Assembly: GCF_004329715.1 (NCBI RefSeq)
Contig: NZ_JXSY01000011.1
Span: forward strand, 1-64,000
Length of the DNA stretch: 64,000 nt
Source: Bowmanella sp. JS7-9
GTDB taxonomy: Bacteria > Pseudomonadota > Gammaproteobacteria > Enterobacterales > Alteromonadaceae
Direction: 5' to 3'
The notes beneath the pieces were generated by a model. It did no database searches. It was not told the origin of the DNA and saw only the letters and a list, made by a program, of their open reading frames with translations. The position numbers were made by a program, and so were the translations under genes. Of the stretch, positions 53,801-61,791 are shown in pieces. Position 1 is the stretch's first letter, and each line of letters begins with the position of its first letter.

Positions 53801-53878
53801 AACAGTTCGGCTTTGGGTGAATACCGTAGCCATGAAAATCCGCGTCGCGTTCAAGCGACCGTATCGTTCAGCTTCTAA
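50852..53878 (+). CDS. TonB-dependent receptor with carboxypeptidase-regulatory domain
   Basis: 1008 residues: a long charged N-region and signal peptide ending AWA, then a CarboxypepD_reg-like domain (VGEIVGKVMGNDGSPLAGV, YRLQLLPPGNYEV), a plug-like region (SALGNSLSADKLAALPT, MPGVQVTSDSVRG) and a very long beta-barrel ending QATVSFSF. This is the OmpA-related/Oar-type TonB receptor family used for peptides or polymers. CGGAG precedes ATG 50852. It stands alone with a strong terminator after it. Substrate unknown; an Oar-like role in protein or peptide uptake is plausible. Confidence 0.88.
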   Translation: MAFNKRMKTKTSGKARKLSSLSALTLAGLLVGTNAWAQQVGEIVGKVMGNDGSPLAGVSIEVKGDVLPKARTVTSKSNGNYRLQLLPPGNYEVTFTSPSGEKRTISIAVLLDQKTPLNIQLGSAETEKVVVYGQALTTSTNSALGNSLSADKLAALPTAVEYSSLIRLMPGVQVTSDSVRGPSAGASGQDNGYKFDGANLSVPLFGILASSPSTHDVAHVSVERGGARAVGFNRNAGVTLNTESKSGTDEFKGDVTYRLQKGSWQADDEDGLSTEDDIAYITVGAGGPLIEDQLYFYGSYYTRNDSKESGTNARGSVPDITNEREEYFGKFTWTPTEDILINASYRNSEVTTTNQGIFENNTVSTAYDGVNDFKVLVFDGSWIINDSTTLNVSYADTKQSTGSFPITNLGFSGQSGGTLNVADLASQGYFVVPSLETRTGADATEQALIDAYNAGAAPLIAAYGINGEALGAVGANSTINDNAYLSNNFEISLNHVIETDNMTHELYFGFQAEEGSEELYRISNGWGTISYWGGIDQDAGGIVAPGTESAPVGTVYRATVQTRGFSAGGLTGPLVSKSKSKNIAFNDTIYWQDWIFDLGFLISQDEIIGQGLRKADTSSGWEEARGESYVMKKVGFGETFQPRLTATWEYSENASAFASFARYNPAVSSLARAASWDRNTGGSTTWVYFDESGNYLDSETNISSTGKLFADDLNPRTIQEIMVGHQMALDESWTIRNHLRYRRSWNYWEDTNNDSRIVYDADYYQGAYAGFADLYPDLVAAANAGAFDSPDPKELYIPLNNLVGQRTYVIAQMDGAFTKYLEASLEVDYKSDKFFSTTSLVWSHYYGNFDQDNSTRFNNDQGTFIGSSNIGDSSYGQLWGSLTSGDLRADRTWQLKSFGAYELPWNASLGYLAYYQSGHTWEHQWASTQYLEPRGSRRTPSHMQLDLNYTQNIDISEGYALKLRLDVFNVFDKQTGYNPEPRYNSSALGEYRSHENPRRVQATVSFSF

Positions 53879-53897
53879 AGACTGAAAGTAACTGATA

Positions 53898-53923
53898 AGG
53901 GCCCCGCACTGCGGGGCCTTTTT
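53898..53923 (+). terminator. Terminator after TonB receptor
   Basis: GGCCCCGC (53900-53907) pairs with GCGGGGCC (53911-53918), loop ACT, followed by five T's. Confidence 0.88.
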
Positions 53924-54068
53924 ATGTCTGCTTAACTGCAACTGTTACAGAGCTAGCGACCTATCCTTCAAGGTTAGCTGTCATGGCAGTGGGTTATCCT
54001 CTGAGTTTAACGCTATGGCTTTGGTGAGGATTCTGTGGCAGTGGTGCGCGCCACTTTGCGAATTGGCC

Positions 54069-54839
54069 TTAATAATTGTTTTTAACCGCGTAACTGTCCA
54101 GCACGGCTTGCCATCGTTGCCGGAAATCTTCTGATTGCAGTCTTGTATCGATATATTCAGCGAGTTCTTTGTTTTCTGGCATGATAAGGATGCGGCGGGC
54201 AAAGCTGTCATGAGGTTTGGTTGACACATGCAGTAAGTTAAATTCGGGATGCTCGTGTGTTCGCAGGTAATCAAAGGTGGAGCGGCTGACAATGCCAATG
54301 TCGGCTCGTTCGCGCAAAATTAGTTGCAATACCTCGTGCTCACCTATTGTGTCTATGCGCTGCATATTGTTGTTGCGAACTAAACTCTCCACATGGTGGT
54401 AGTAGAACCCGCGAACACCCGCCAATATGTGCCCTTGGAGTGATTCGTCATCTACGTATTCGAAATGGTTTTTCGGTAGAGAAATAAATTCATCACGATC
54501 ATGGAAAAAGGCTGGTGACCAGTGGTATTTGTTTTCGTTTAGATCGCCAAACCATGTTGGATTAACACCAATAATAATCCCGTCCAGCTTTTTACTTTCC
54601 AACATACGCTCTATCCGTTTGCGCGGTACAAACACGGTATAAAATTCAATTTTTCCCGGTGTGGATAACACCGTAGACAGATCAAAATACAGGCCTTTTT
54701 CAGCAGTGATATCAAGAATGAAAGGAGGTTTAAGATGATATGCATAAGCAGGTACAAGTTGCACAGATTGCGACCGCACGACAGACGCACTCGCTAATGT
54801 GAGAAAAAGTATTAATACGCTTGGTAACGTTAGTCGCAT
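54069..54839 (-). CDS. Periplasmic solute-binding protein, family 3-like
   Basis: 256 residues with a signal peptide (about residues 1-22) and the fold outline of a family 3 extracellular solute-binding protein (LKPPFILDITAEKGLYFDLSTVLS, LQLILRERADIGIVSRSTFDYL). There is no ABC permease next to it, so it may act as a stand-alone sensor or binding protein. It is divergent to the serine hydrolase gene. Confidence 0.75.
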   Translation of the reverse strand: MRLTLPSVLILFLTLASASVVRSQSVQLVPAYAYHLKPPFILDITAEKGLYFDLSTVLSTPGKIEFYTVFVPRKRIERMLESKKLDGIIIGVNPTWFGDLNENKYHWSPAFFHDRDEFISLPKNHFEYVDDESLQGHILAGVRGFYYHHVESLVRNNNMQRIDTIGEHEVLQLILRERADIGIVSRSTFDYLRTHEHPEFNLLHVSTKPHDSFARRILIMPENKELAEYIDTRLQSEDFRQRWQAVLDSYAVKNNY

Positions 54840-55021
54840 AGTTGCTATTCACATTGTTGTTTCATTTACAGCCTAGCACAGGGATTGCCGCACTCACGAG
54901 ATGCCAATTGATATTGACTGATAATCCAGCGTGCAGTCTTAAAATCTCCGAATTGCTTGTAATCCTTTTCCAAAACCTTCTTAATAATCAATGAATTAAA
55001 TAATTGGAAAGGAAAGAAGGC

Positions 55022-56608
55022 GTGAGATCCTCCTTTTTATTGAGCAAGGTGATGCTGATCATTGCCATAGTGAGCGGTGGAATGGCATCTGCCGCTGCGC
55101 AGCAGGAAAACAACAAGGATCCAGAAAGGCTAGCTCAACGCGCTCAGCAAGCGTTGCAACAGGGGGATCAAATCAACGCCCAGCGCCTTTACCAGAATGC
55201 ACTCGATCTGGCGGAAGGCAATGTCTGCCAGTGGTGCAATGGGGTAAGACAAGGCCTGACTGTTATGCTGGCGAATCACCTGTTTGAGGCGATGAATTCT
55301 CATCACTATTCCCAGATCCGTGCATTTACCGCCGCCACACTCGCCGAGCCCACGCTGCAAAGGATTGGCTTGGAGATGTATGCTGGTTATCTGGCGGCAG
55401 AAAGTCACTTTCACGGTAGCTTTGATTTATTGTCTGCCAGTGTCCTGGAGGTGAATGAGGGGGTTGTCGCGGCGGAGGTGTACGTTCAATCTGCAAATAC
55501 GCAAATGCCCTATCGTATTGAACTTTCGTATACCGACTCGTTTCCACAAAAAATTACCCGTATTCGCATCCGCGCCCACACGGATGACAGTCAGTTCAAG
55601 GTTAAACCCACAGTAACCGAGGCGATGGCGCAATTAGCTGCCTATGTCGATTTTCTTGCAGCCAATGATGTGTTCTCCGGCTCAGTATTGATTGCACAAG
55701 GCGATGAGGTTTTGCTGCGAAAGGCTGTAGGCATGGCATCCAAGCGTTTTAATGTGCCGGTTAATCTGGATACCCGTTTCAATCTGGGTTCGATGAATAA
55801 GATGTTCACCAGTGTGGCGATTTTACAACTGGTGGAATCCTGCAAGCTCAAACTAACGGATAAACTCATCGATATATTGCCGCTTAAGCGTCAGGACACC
55901 TTGCTGGCTCAGGTGGAAATTCAGCATTTGTTATCACATACCTCTGGCGTTGGAGCGCTTAATTGCCCGGTTGGCGACGACTCAGTCAGCGCAGATAAAT
56001 CGTTGTGCCTTAATTCATTGGCTGACATTGAGCTCAATTTCACCCCTGGCACGCAATACCGCTACAGCAATGAGGGAATGTATATTCTTGGTCTGGTGCT
56101 GGAGCAGTTGACGGGCCAGTCTTACTATCAGGTGGTAAGGGATAATGTCTTTGCGAAAGCCGGTATGAACCTGACTGAGAGTCTGGATCTGCAGTTTCCG
56201 GTAGAAAATGCCGCAATTGGTTATTCATTTGATGGATTACATGATCAGTGGCGCAATAATCTGTTTATTCATGATAAAAAAGGCGGGCCCGCCGGTGGCG
56301 GATACTCTACCGTGTCAGATCTTTTCCGCTTTTCCAGGGCCCTGCAGCAGTATCAATTATTGGGTAAGTCATTAACGCAATTGGCGATGACGCCTAAAAC
56401 GGAATTTGGCGCGCAAAATTATGGTTTCGGCTTTATCGTATGGGATCGCAAGGGCAAACCTGTCGTCGGGCATAACGGCTCATTCCCTGGCGTCAGTAGT
56501 CAGATGGAGATGTATCAGGATACGGAATACACATTGATTGTGCTGTCTAACCACAGTTTCGGTGCCGATCCTGTATTGGCTAAGGCCAGGCAACTGCTTG
56601 GTTTATAA
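55022..56608 (+). CDS. Exported serine hydrolase, beta-lactamase class C fold
   Basis: About 528 residues with a signal peptide ending ASAAA. A roughly 190-residue N-terminal extension with TPR-like start (RLAQRAQQALQQGDQINAQRLYQNAL) precedes the penicillin-binding/beta-lactamase-like domain. The catalytic Ser and Lys are in GSMNKMF (SxxK), the tyrosine in YSNEG and the third motif in HNGSFPG. Such proteins are usually esterases or D-aminopeptidases. GTG 55022, after AAGGAAAGAAGG, is preferred over TTG 55004. Confidence 0.85.
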   Translation: MRSSFLLSKVMLIIAIVSGGMASAAAQQENNKDPERLAQRAQQALQQGDQINAQRLYQNALDLAEGNVCQWCNGVRQGLTVMLANHLFEAMNSHHYSQIRAFTAATLAEPTLQRIGLEMYAGYLAAESHFHGSFDLLSASVLEVNEGVVAAEVYVQSANTQMPYRIELSYTDSFPQKITRIRIRAHTDDSQFKVKPTVTEAMAQLAAYVDFLAANDVFSGSVLIAQGDEVLLRKAVGMASKRFNVPVNLDTRFNLGSMNKMFTSVAILQLVESCKLKLTDKLIDILPLKRQDTLLAQVEIQHLLSHTSGVGALNCPVGDDSVSADKSLCLNSLADIELNFTPGTQYRYSNEGMYILGLVLEQLTGQSYYQVVRDNVFAKAGMNLTESLDLQFPVENAAIGYSFDGLHDQWRNNLFIHDKKGGPAGGGYSTVSDLFRFSRALQQYQLLGKSLTQLAMTPKTEFGAQNYGFGFIVWDRKGKPVVGHNGSFPGVSSQMEMYQDTEYTLIVLSNHSFGADPVLAKARQLLGL

Positions 56609-56660
56609 CGAGAATCAGATGCCGCGCCAGCGTTTGTCAGCAACTGAAAAGGTTAAAAAT

Positions 56661-56687
56661 AAAAAGCAGGCTGAAGCCTGCTTTTTT
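56661..56687 (+). terminator. Terminator between serine hydrolase and DJ-1 genes
   Basis: AGCAGGC (56665-56671) pairs with GCCTGCT (56676-56682), loop TGAA, flanked by A's and T's, so it can serve both convergent genes. Confidence 0.85.
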
Positions 56688-56708
56688 AATCACATAATTT
56701 AATGGTGG

Positions 56709-57383
56709 CTAGCGCAGCTTAGCTAACAAGTCTTTCGCGACGGCTTCAGAAGATCCGGGATTCTGGCCGGTTATGACCAAGCCATCCACAATCGACAGGG
56801 AACCCCAATCGTCGGTTTTTTGATAAGTCGCACCGCGGGCTTTGAGTTCATCTTCCAGCAAGTAGGGCACAATGTCGGTCAGACCTACGGCATCTTCCTC
56901 ACTGTTACTAAAGCCGGTAACGGTTTTGCCCTTGAGCAAATGCTCGCCATTGATTTGAACGTTTAACAACACGGCAGGCGCGTGGCATACCGCGGCGACG
57001 GGTTTCATCTGGCCGATAAAACCCTGAATCAGTTCTATAGAGTATGGGTGCGTCGCTAAATCCCATAACGGACCATGACCGCCAGGATAGAAAATCGCAT
57101 CGAAATCACTGGCGCGCACATCTTTTAGCTTGTAGGTGTTGGCTAATTTTTCCTGGGCCTGTTTATCACTTTTGAAGCGACGTGTGGCATCAGTCTGGGC
57201 GCTTTCGTCGTCGCTTTTTGGGTCAAGCGGCGGCTGACCGCCATCCGGTGAAGCCAGCGTAATCGTCGCGCCGGCGTCGTGTAATACGTAATAGGGGGCG
57301 GCAAACTCCTCGAGCCAGAACCCTGTTTTTTCACCGGTATCACCCAGCTTATCGTGTGAGGTTAGCACCATCAGTACTTTCAC
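56709..57383 (-). CDS. DJ-1/PfpI family type 1 glutamine amidotransferase-like protein
   Basis: 224 residues: VKVLMVLTSHDKLGDTGEKTGFWLEEFAAPYYV start and the nucleophile elbow AVCHAPAVLL, as in Hsp31/YhbO-type DJ-1 proteins, with Glu in the GFWLEE region. They act as glyoxalase/deglycase or chaperone-like stress proteins. GTG 57383 with AGGAG at spacing 6 is chosen over TTG 57407. It may be co-transcribed with yjjG upstream (61 bp gap). Confidence 0.85.
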   Translation of the reverse strand: MKVLMVLTSHDKLGDTGEKTGFWLEEFAAPYYVLHDAGATITLASPDGGQPPLDPKSDDESAQTDATRRFKSDKQAQEKLANTYKLKDVRASDFDAIFYPGGHGPLWDLATHPYSIELIQGFIGQMKPVAAVCHAPAVLLNVQINGEHLLKGKTVTGFSNSEEDAVGLTDIVPYLLEDELKARGATYQKTDDWGSLSIVDGLVITGQNPGSSEAVAKDLLAKLR

Positions 57384-57444
57384 ATTACGCTCCTGTTTCT
57401 GTGACAAAGGTGACAGTGTAGTACTGATTCTTTTACTTATCGGA

Positions 57445-58137
57445 TCAACGAGTCAGGTGTGCAAGCAACTGACTATGACAGTTCACCTGCAAATGCGGAG
57501 TGATTTCTGCCGGTGCCGAATGGCCAGCGGGATTGTACCAACAAGTGTGCATGCCGGCGTTAAGCCCACCCAACACATCGGAATGCGGATTGTCGCCCAC
57601 CATCAATACGGTGTCAGGTTTGTTGTGCTGCATCTTATGCATGGCATGCTCAAAAATACCTCTCGCGGGTTTTGCCATGCCTACCTGCTCCGAGATCACC
57701 AGTACATCAAAGTGTTCCGCCAGGCCTGTGCGCTCGAGCCGAATTTGCTGCAACCGAGTAAAGCCATTGGTGATAATGCCAAGTTTTACCCTACCTCGCA
57801 GGCTGTTGAGTAATTCTGTGGCATAAGGCAAGGGTGTACACACATCTGCCATGGCATCGAGGAATCCATCATTGAGCGCTTTTGCCTGAACGCCGAGTTT
57901 TGCTGCCCACGGCTCAAAACGGGTTATCTGCAGGGTTTCTGCATCAATTTCACCGTTTTGATAGGCGGTCCATAATGGCAGGTTAGCTTGTTGATAGTCA
58001 GCAAAATCCTGTTTATTAAAGGTAACGCCAAACTGACTAAAAAGACGTTGCAAGCCGGCAAACGCATCAAAGTGGAATAAGGTTTCATCGGCATCGAATA
58101 ACACCCAGTCCAGAGTGGAGACGTGAATTTCGGACAT
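57445..58137 (-). CDS. yjjG: HAD-family pyrimidine 5'-nucleotidase YjjG
   Basis: 230 residues, HAD fold: DADETL nucleophile motif, ITNGFT, KPARGIFEHA and GDNPHSDVLGG. YjjG dephosphorylates dUMP, dTMP and noncanonical nucleotides, cleaning the pool. It follows an exported esterase by 8 nt and is probably co-transcribed with it. Confidence 0.88.
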   Translation of the reverse strand: MSEIHVSTLDWVLFDADETLFHFDAFAGLQRLFSQFGVTFNKQDFADYQQANLPLWTAYQNGEIDAETLQITRFEPWAAKLGVQAKALNDGFLDAMADVCTPLPYATELLNSLRGRVKLGIITNGFTRLQQIRLERTGLAEHFDVLVISEQVGMAKPARGIFEHAMHKMQHNKPDTVLMVGDNPHSDVLGGLNAGMHTCWYNPAGHSAPAEITPHLQVNCHSQLLAHLTR

Positions 58138-58145
58138 AAAATAAC

Positions 58146-58952
58146 TTACTTTGAACTACTTAACGGGAATAGCGTACGCAGCGCATCCAGCGCTGCCGGA
58201 TGATATATGGTGCCATGATTTTCATCAGGATAGGCAATGAAATCCACGCTAAGGCGCTCGTGACTATGAAGCTGGCTGGCCAGCGCCTGGGTTGATTCCA
58301 GGTTGCTCACTTTGTTGCCTGCTGCCAGATAGAGGCGTTTGGCTGGCCCCTGATACCTTGGCCATTGCTTAATCATGGCCTGGCTTACGGCCTGATTATT
58401 CCACCATAAACTGGGATCGATGGCGATGTAAGTGTCAAACAGATCCGGTTCGAGCAGCAGGGTTTCGGTCACAAATAGCCCGGCCAATGACTCACCCATA
58501 ATGGCGGTTTCACCTGTAGTGCGGTAGCGCTGATTGATCACAGGCATTAATTCATCGCGGATAAACTGACGAAATTTTGCCGAACCACCGACAACCGGCG
58601 CGATTTCTTTGTCTTCCGCAACCTCAGTGGGGCCAGTCAGGTCCCGACGGCGCTGGGTATTTTCAATGCCCACCAGAATATGCGGGCGCATGGTGCCATT
58701 CAGTGAACCGATTTGTACTAATCCGGCAATGTGCAGAAAGTCTTCGCCAATGCCGCCATCTGGCATATACAGCACGGGTAAATTGGGCTGTTGCTCATCT
58801 TGGTAAGCGGCTGGCAGATACACATTGATGGTTCTGCGTTCGCTCAACACCTTTGACTCTAGAGTAAAGGTGTCACCGATTTGTAGCGGTGTGACGTCTG
58901 CCTGTGCCAAGGTGCTTATGAGGAGAAGGATAAGTGTGAGCGGTCTTGTCAT
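58146..58952 (-). CDS. Exported enterochelin-esterase-like hydrolase
   Basis: 268 residues with a signal peptide ending AQA. Putative esterase fold: VYLPAAYQDEQQ, PVLYMPDGG, the nucleophile in MGESLAGLF and His near the C-terminus in DENHGTIYH. Related proteins hydrolyse siderophore or other esters in the periplasm. AAGGGAT precedes ATG 58952. Confidence 0.8.
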   Translation of the reverse strand: MTRPLTLILLLISTLAQADVTPLQIGDTFTLESKVLSERRTINVYLPAAYQDEQQPNLPVLYMPDGGIGEDFLHIAGLVQIGSLNGTMRPHILVGIENTQRRRDLTGPTEVAEDKEIAPVVGGSAKFRQFIRDELMPVINQRYRTTGETAIMGESLAGLFVTETLLLEPDLFDTYIAIDPSLWWNNQAVSQAMIKQWPRYQGPAKRLYLAAGNKVSNLESTQALASQLHSHERLSVDFIAYPDENHGTIYHPAALDALRTLFPLSSSK

Positions 58953-59099
58953 TTTAATAATCCCTTAGTAACGAGGTGCCAGCCTGACATTGAAAGCGGC
59001 CAGTGTCCACTTAGCTGAATATACACTCAGATCCCGTTCAGAAAAGGTTCATGCAGATTTGCCAACACTGTGACAAACAAAGTGAGTTGGAGAATCACC

Positions 59100-59789
59100 G
59101 TGAAACGAGCCCTTATATTACTTAGCTTAATACCTACCCTGGCGATGGCGACCACAACGGATAAGAACTGGCAGGCCACTTCAGTGCAAACTCAGGCAGG
59201 TCAGGCGCAAAGCGCCGTGTTGAAAAGCAGTCGCATCGGTCAGTCGCAGGGCAGCATGATCCAGCAACAAGGTGCGAAAAAACTCAGTGCCCGGGGGGCT
59301 GTACAGCAACATGATGTATGGGTTTATGATGCGTTTGTTTCCCTGTACCGGGATCACGATTACGATGGCTATTACTCAGGCATTACCCTTGAATTCGATG
59401 TAGATACCTCGGCGTATCACAGTGATGTGTATGCGCGGATTTATCTGGGTGTCGATGATGAATTTTACGAATACTACACCACCAGTATTTTTTCCATCGA
59501 TGGCGAAAGCAGTGACGACAGCCTGATAGTAGAAACTGAACTAGTGCAGGGTTTTTATCCGGACGATTATGAAGTATTGATCGAAATATATGACGCATAC
59601 TCAAATGCGCTGGTGGCGGTGTACGACGGTTACGATGATGCGGATCTGGTGTACCTGCCGCTGGAAAGCAAAGACTATGACCGTCCGCAAACTTCACAGG
59701 TAACGGTCACCACTGAATACGGCGGCAGTATGGCGTGGTTATTGGGGCTATTGTTGCCGGTAATGTGGCTCAAACGTCGCAAAGGTTAA
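59100..59789 (+). CDS. GlyGly-CTERM choice-of-anchor H family protein
   Basis: 229 residues: signal peptide ending AMA, a mature part rich in Asp and Tyr of the choice-of-anchor H type, and a C-terminus with GGS, a hydrophobic helix and KRRKG. That tail is the GlyGly-CTERM signal cut by rhombosortase before type II secretion. GTG 59100 with GGAG at 59089-59092 is chosen over GTG 59070. Function unknown; likely displayed on or released from the surface. Confidence 0.8.
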   Translation: MKRALILLSLIPTLAMATTTDKNWQATSVQTQAGQAQSAVLKSSRIGQSQGSMIQQQGAKKLSARGAVQQHDVWVYDAFVSLYRDHDYDGYYSGITLEFDVDTSAYHSDVYARIYLGVDDEFYEYYTTSIFSIDGESSDDSLIVETELVQGFYPDDYEVLIEIYDAYSNALVAVYDGYDDADLVYLPLESKDYDRPQTSQVTVTTEYGGSMAWLLGLLLPVMWLKRRKG

Positions 59790-59791
59790 AC

Positions 59792-59819
59792 AAAAAAGCA
59801 CCCAACTGGGTGCTTTTTT
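59792..59819 (+). terminator. Terminator after GlyGly-CTERM gene
   Basis: AAAAAAGCACCC (59792-59803) pairs with GGGTGCTTTTTT (59808-59819), loop AACT. Confidence 0.88.
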
Positions 59820-59916
59820 ATAGGGTGGGCGTACTCATCCTTCGCCAAGAGGCGTCGTATGGCTTGGGACAAACAGCGCCCAAAACGGTTCAGCGAATCT
59901 TGCCTGTTACAGAACA

Positions 59917-60306
59917 TTAATTCAGCCTCGCTATCAGCTCCTGCCCAATTTCACTGCCAATATGGCCATTTGCCTCAGCCCACTGTTGAATGGTGAGTCC
60001 GTCGGCTTCAGGTTTGGATAAGTCACTTTTGCTCATCTGTTTGACCATAAAGGCGCCGACATCGTTTGCGCCGTTTTCCATCGCCCAGCGGATCAGGCTT
60101 TTGCCATCACAGGCCACGCCGTCGTAGACGTCACCTAATCGGAAGCGGTATTCATCCTTGATTTTTTTCAATTTTTTACGGATTTCACCCTTATCGTTAT
60201 TTTTGACGATGGTGCATATATTTTGTAAGTCTTCGTTGATATCGGCCACAGCAGCGTGGGAGATAACTAGCGCACAGCTCAGCACAGCAGTAGATAAGAT
60301 TCTCAT
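59917..60306 (-). CDS. DUF3718 family exported protein
   Basis: 129 residues with a signal peptide ending AVA. The mature part (ICTIVKNNDKGEIRKKLKK, GVACDGKSLIRWAMENGANDVGAFMVKQM) matches the DUF3718-type layout with a conserved Cys pair. AGAGG precedes ATG 60306; the longer frame to 60684 runs through the divergent promoter region and is not used. Function unknown. Confidence 0.75.
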   Translation of the reverse strand: MRILSTAVLSCALVISHAAVADINEDLQNICTIVKNNDKGEIRKKLKKIKDEYRFRLGDVYDGVACDGKSLIRWAMENGANDVGAFMVKQMSKSDLSKPEADGLTIQQWAEANGHIGSEIGQELIARLN

Positions 60307-60480
60307 TGCGACGCCTCTTTCGAAATGAAGTGAAACACACTCAATAAAAATAGACCCAGTTAGCAAAAACAGCGTGTCAGATTTAACAACTAAGTATGAA
60401 TTTACATATCTGAACTGGCGCGGAGATTTATCCGCTTGGCTAGCGTAGAATAGCGTTGGTTCTTTTGGGTGGTGAGTATT

Positions 60481-61662
60481 GTGCAAAAAACAGATGTGGT
60501 CGTTATTGGCGCGGGTGCTGCGGGCTTGTTTTGTGCTGCTGAGGCTGCACGGCGTGGCCGAAAAGTCGTGGTGATGGATCACGCCAAACGTATTGGCGGT
60601 AAAATCCTGATGTCCGGTGGAGGACGCTGCAACTTCACTAATATGTATGCCAGCCATGAAAACTACCTGTCGGCTAATCCTCATTACTGTAAATCCGCCC
60701 TAAGCCGTTATACCCAATGGGACTTTATCTCGTTAGTAGCGGCCAATGGCATTGCCTATCATGAAAAGACGCTTGGCCAGCTTTTTTGTGACGATTCCGC
60801 CAAACAAATCGTCGATTTATTGCTGGATGAGTGTAAGCGCGCAGGCGCTCAAATCATCGCCCGCTGCGAGATTCAGCAGGTTGAGAAAGACACATCTGGC
60901 TTTCGTCTGGAAACGTCGCAAGGCAGTTGGCAGTGCGAATCGCTGGTGGTTGCTACCGGTGGATTATCTATGCCAAAACTGGGCGCCAGCCCATTTGGCT
61001 ATAAGCTCGCCGAACAATTTGGCTTAAGTGTGTTACCCACCCGTGCGGGATTAGTACCGTTTACCCTACATGAAGAAGACAAACAGGTGCTGGCGGAACT
61101 GAGCGGTATCGCAGTGGACTGCACTGCCAGTAATGACGAAGCCAGTTTTAAAGAGGCGCTGTTATTTACCCATCGGGGATTAAGCGGCCCAGCGGTATTA
61201 CAAATCAGCTCATATTGGCAGCCTGGCCAGGCGGTGCACTTTGATTTGTCGCCTAATCTGTCGTTGCATGATTTTTTGCAACAGGCGCAGCAAGCACAAC
61301 CCGATGCACAACTTTCAACCATATTGAGTCAGCACTATCCTAAGCGCCTTATACAAATTGCGCTGCCTTACTTTGGGCTGACGAATAAACCGATGAAACA
61401 GTATCAGGGCAAACAGTTACAACAGGTAGCCGAGGCATTCAATGATTGGGCGGTGAAACCAAATGGCACCGAAGGCTATCGCACCGCCGAAGTCACCCTC
61501 GGCGGCGTTAATACCGACCATCTCAGTTCGAAAACCATGATGAGCAAGGACGTAGAGGGCTTATTCTTTATCGGTGAAGTGGTCGACGTCACAGGTTGGC
61601 TGGGAGGATATAACTTCCAGTGGGCCTGGAGCAGTGGCTGGGTGGCCGGTCAAAACTGCTAG
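60481..61662 (+). CDS. BaiN/YhiN family FAD-dependent oxidoreductase
   Basis: About 393 residues: FAD-binding GAGAAGLFCAAEAARRG, GGRCNFTN, and the C-terminal GEVVDVTGWLGGYNFQWAWSSG typical of the HI0933/BaiN family of flavoprotein reductases. The reaction is not known for most members. GTG 60481 is taken as start, with GGTGAG upstream; GTGs at 60469 and 60472 are also in frame. It is the last gene before the phosphorothioation island. Confidence 0.87.
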   Translation: MQKTDVVVIGAGAAGLFCAAEAARRGRKVVVMDHAKRIGGKILMSGGGRCNFTNMYASHENYLSANPHYCKSALSRYTQWDFISLVAANGIAYHEKTLGQLFCDDSAKQIVDLLLDECKRAGAQIIARCEIQQVEKDTSGFRLETSQGSWQCESLVVATGGLSMPKLGASPFGYKLAEQFGLSVLPTRAGLVPFTLHEEDKQVLAELSGIAVDCTASNDEASFKEALLFTHRGLSGPAVLQISSYWQPGQAVHFDLSPNLSLHDFLQQAQQAQPDAQLSTILSQHYPKRLIQIALPYFGLTNKPMKQYQGKQLQQVAEAFNDWAVKPNGTEGYRTAEVTLGGVNTDHLSSKTMMSKDVEGLFFIGEVVDVTGWLGGYNFQWAWSSGWVAGQNC

Positions 61663-61675
61663 GGTGATTTGAGAT

Positions 61676-61717
61676 AATTAAAACGAAGACTGTTTAAATT
61701 GAAGCGAAGACTATCTC
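61676..61717. repeat. Two imperfect 21-bp tandem repeats
   Basis: Two copies (61676-61696, 61697-61717) share AATT and an identical CGAAGACT core at the same offset. They sit between the BaiN-family gene and the Dnd operon, a possible scar at the edge of an inserted island. Confidence 0.35.
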
Positions 61718-61737
61718 ACTACCAAGTTGTAACTAAA

Positions 61738-61766
61738 AAGGCTTAACCTATTGAAAGTTAAGCCTT
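61738..61766. terminator. Terminator ending the Dnd operon
   Basis: AAGGCTTAAC (61738-61747) and GTTAAGCCTT (61757-61766) pair perfectly, loop 9. On the minus strand T's follow, so it ends the Dnd transcript; it may also act on the plus strand. Confidence 0.8.
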
Positions 61767-61791
61767 AAATATTGTCTTCTTTTTTGTGTAA

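Noticed and set aside
59917-60684. 255-residue version of the DUF3718 gene
   Set aside because: The extra 126 residues run across the divergent promoter region; ATG 60306 has a ribosome site and a proper signal peptide.
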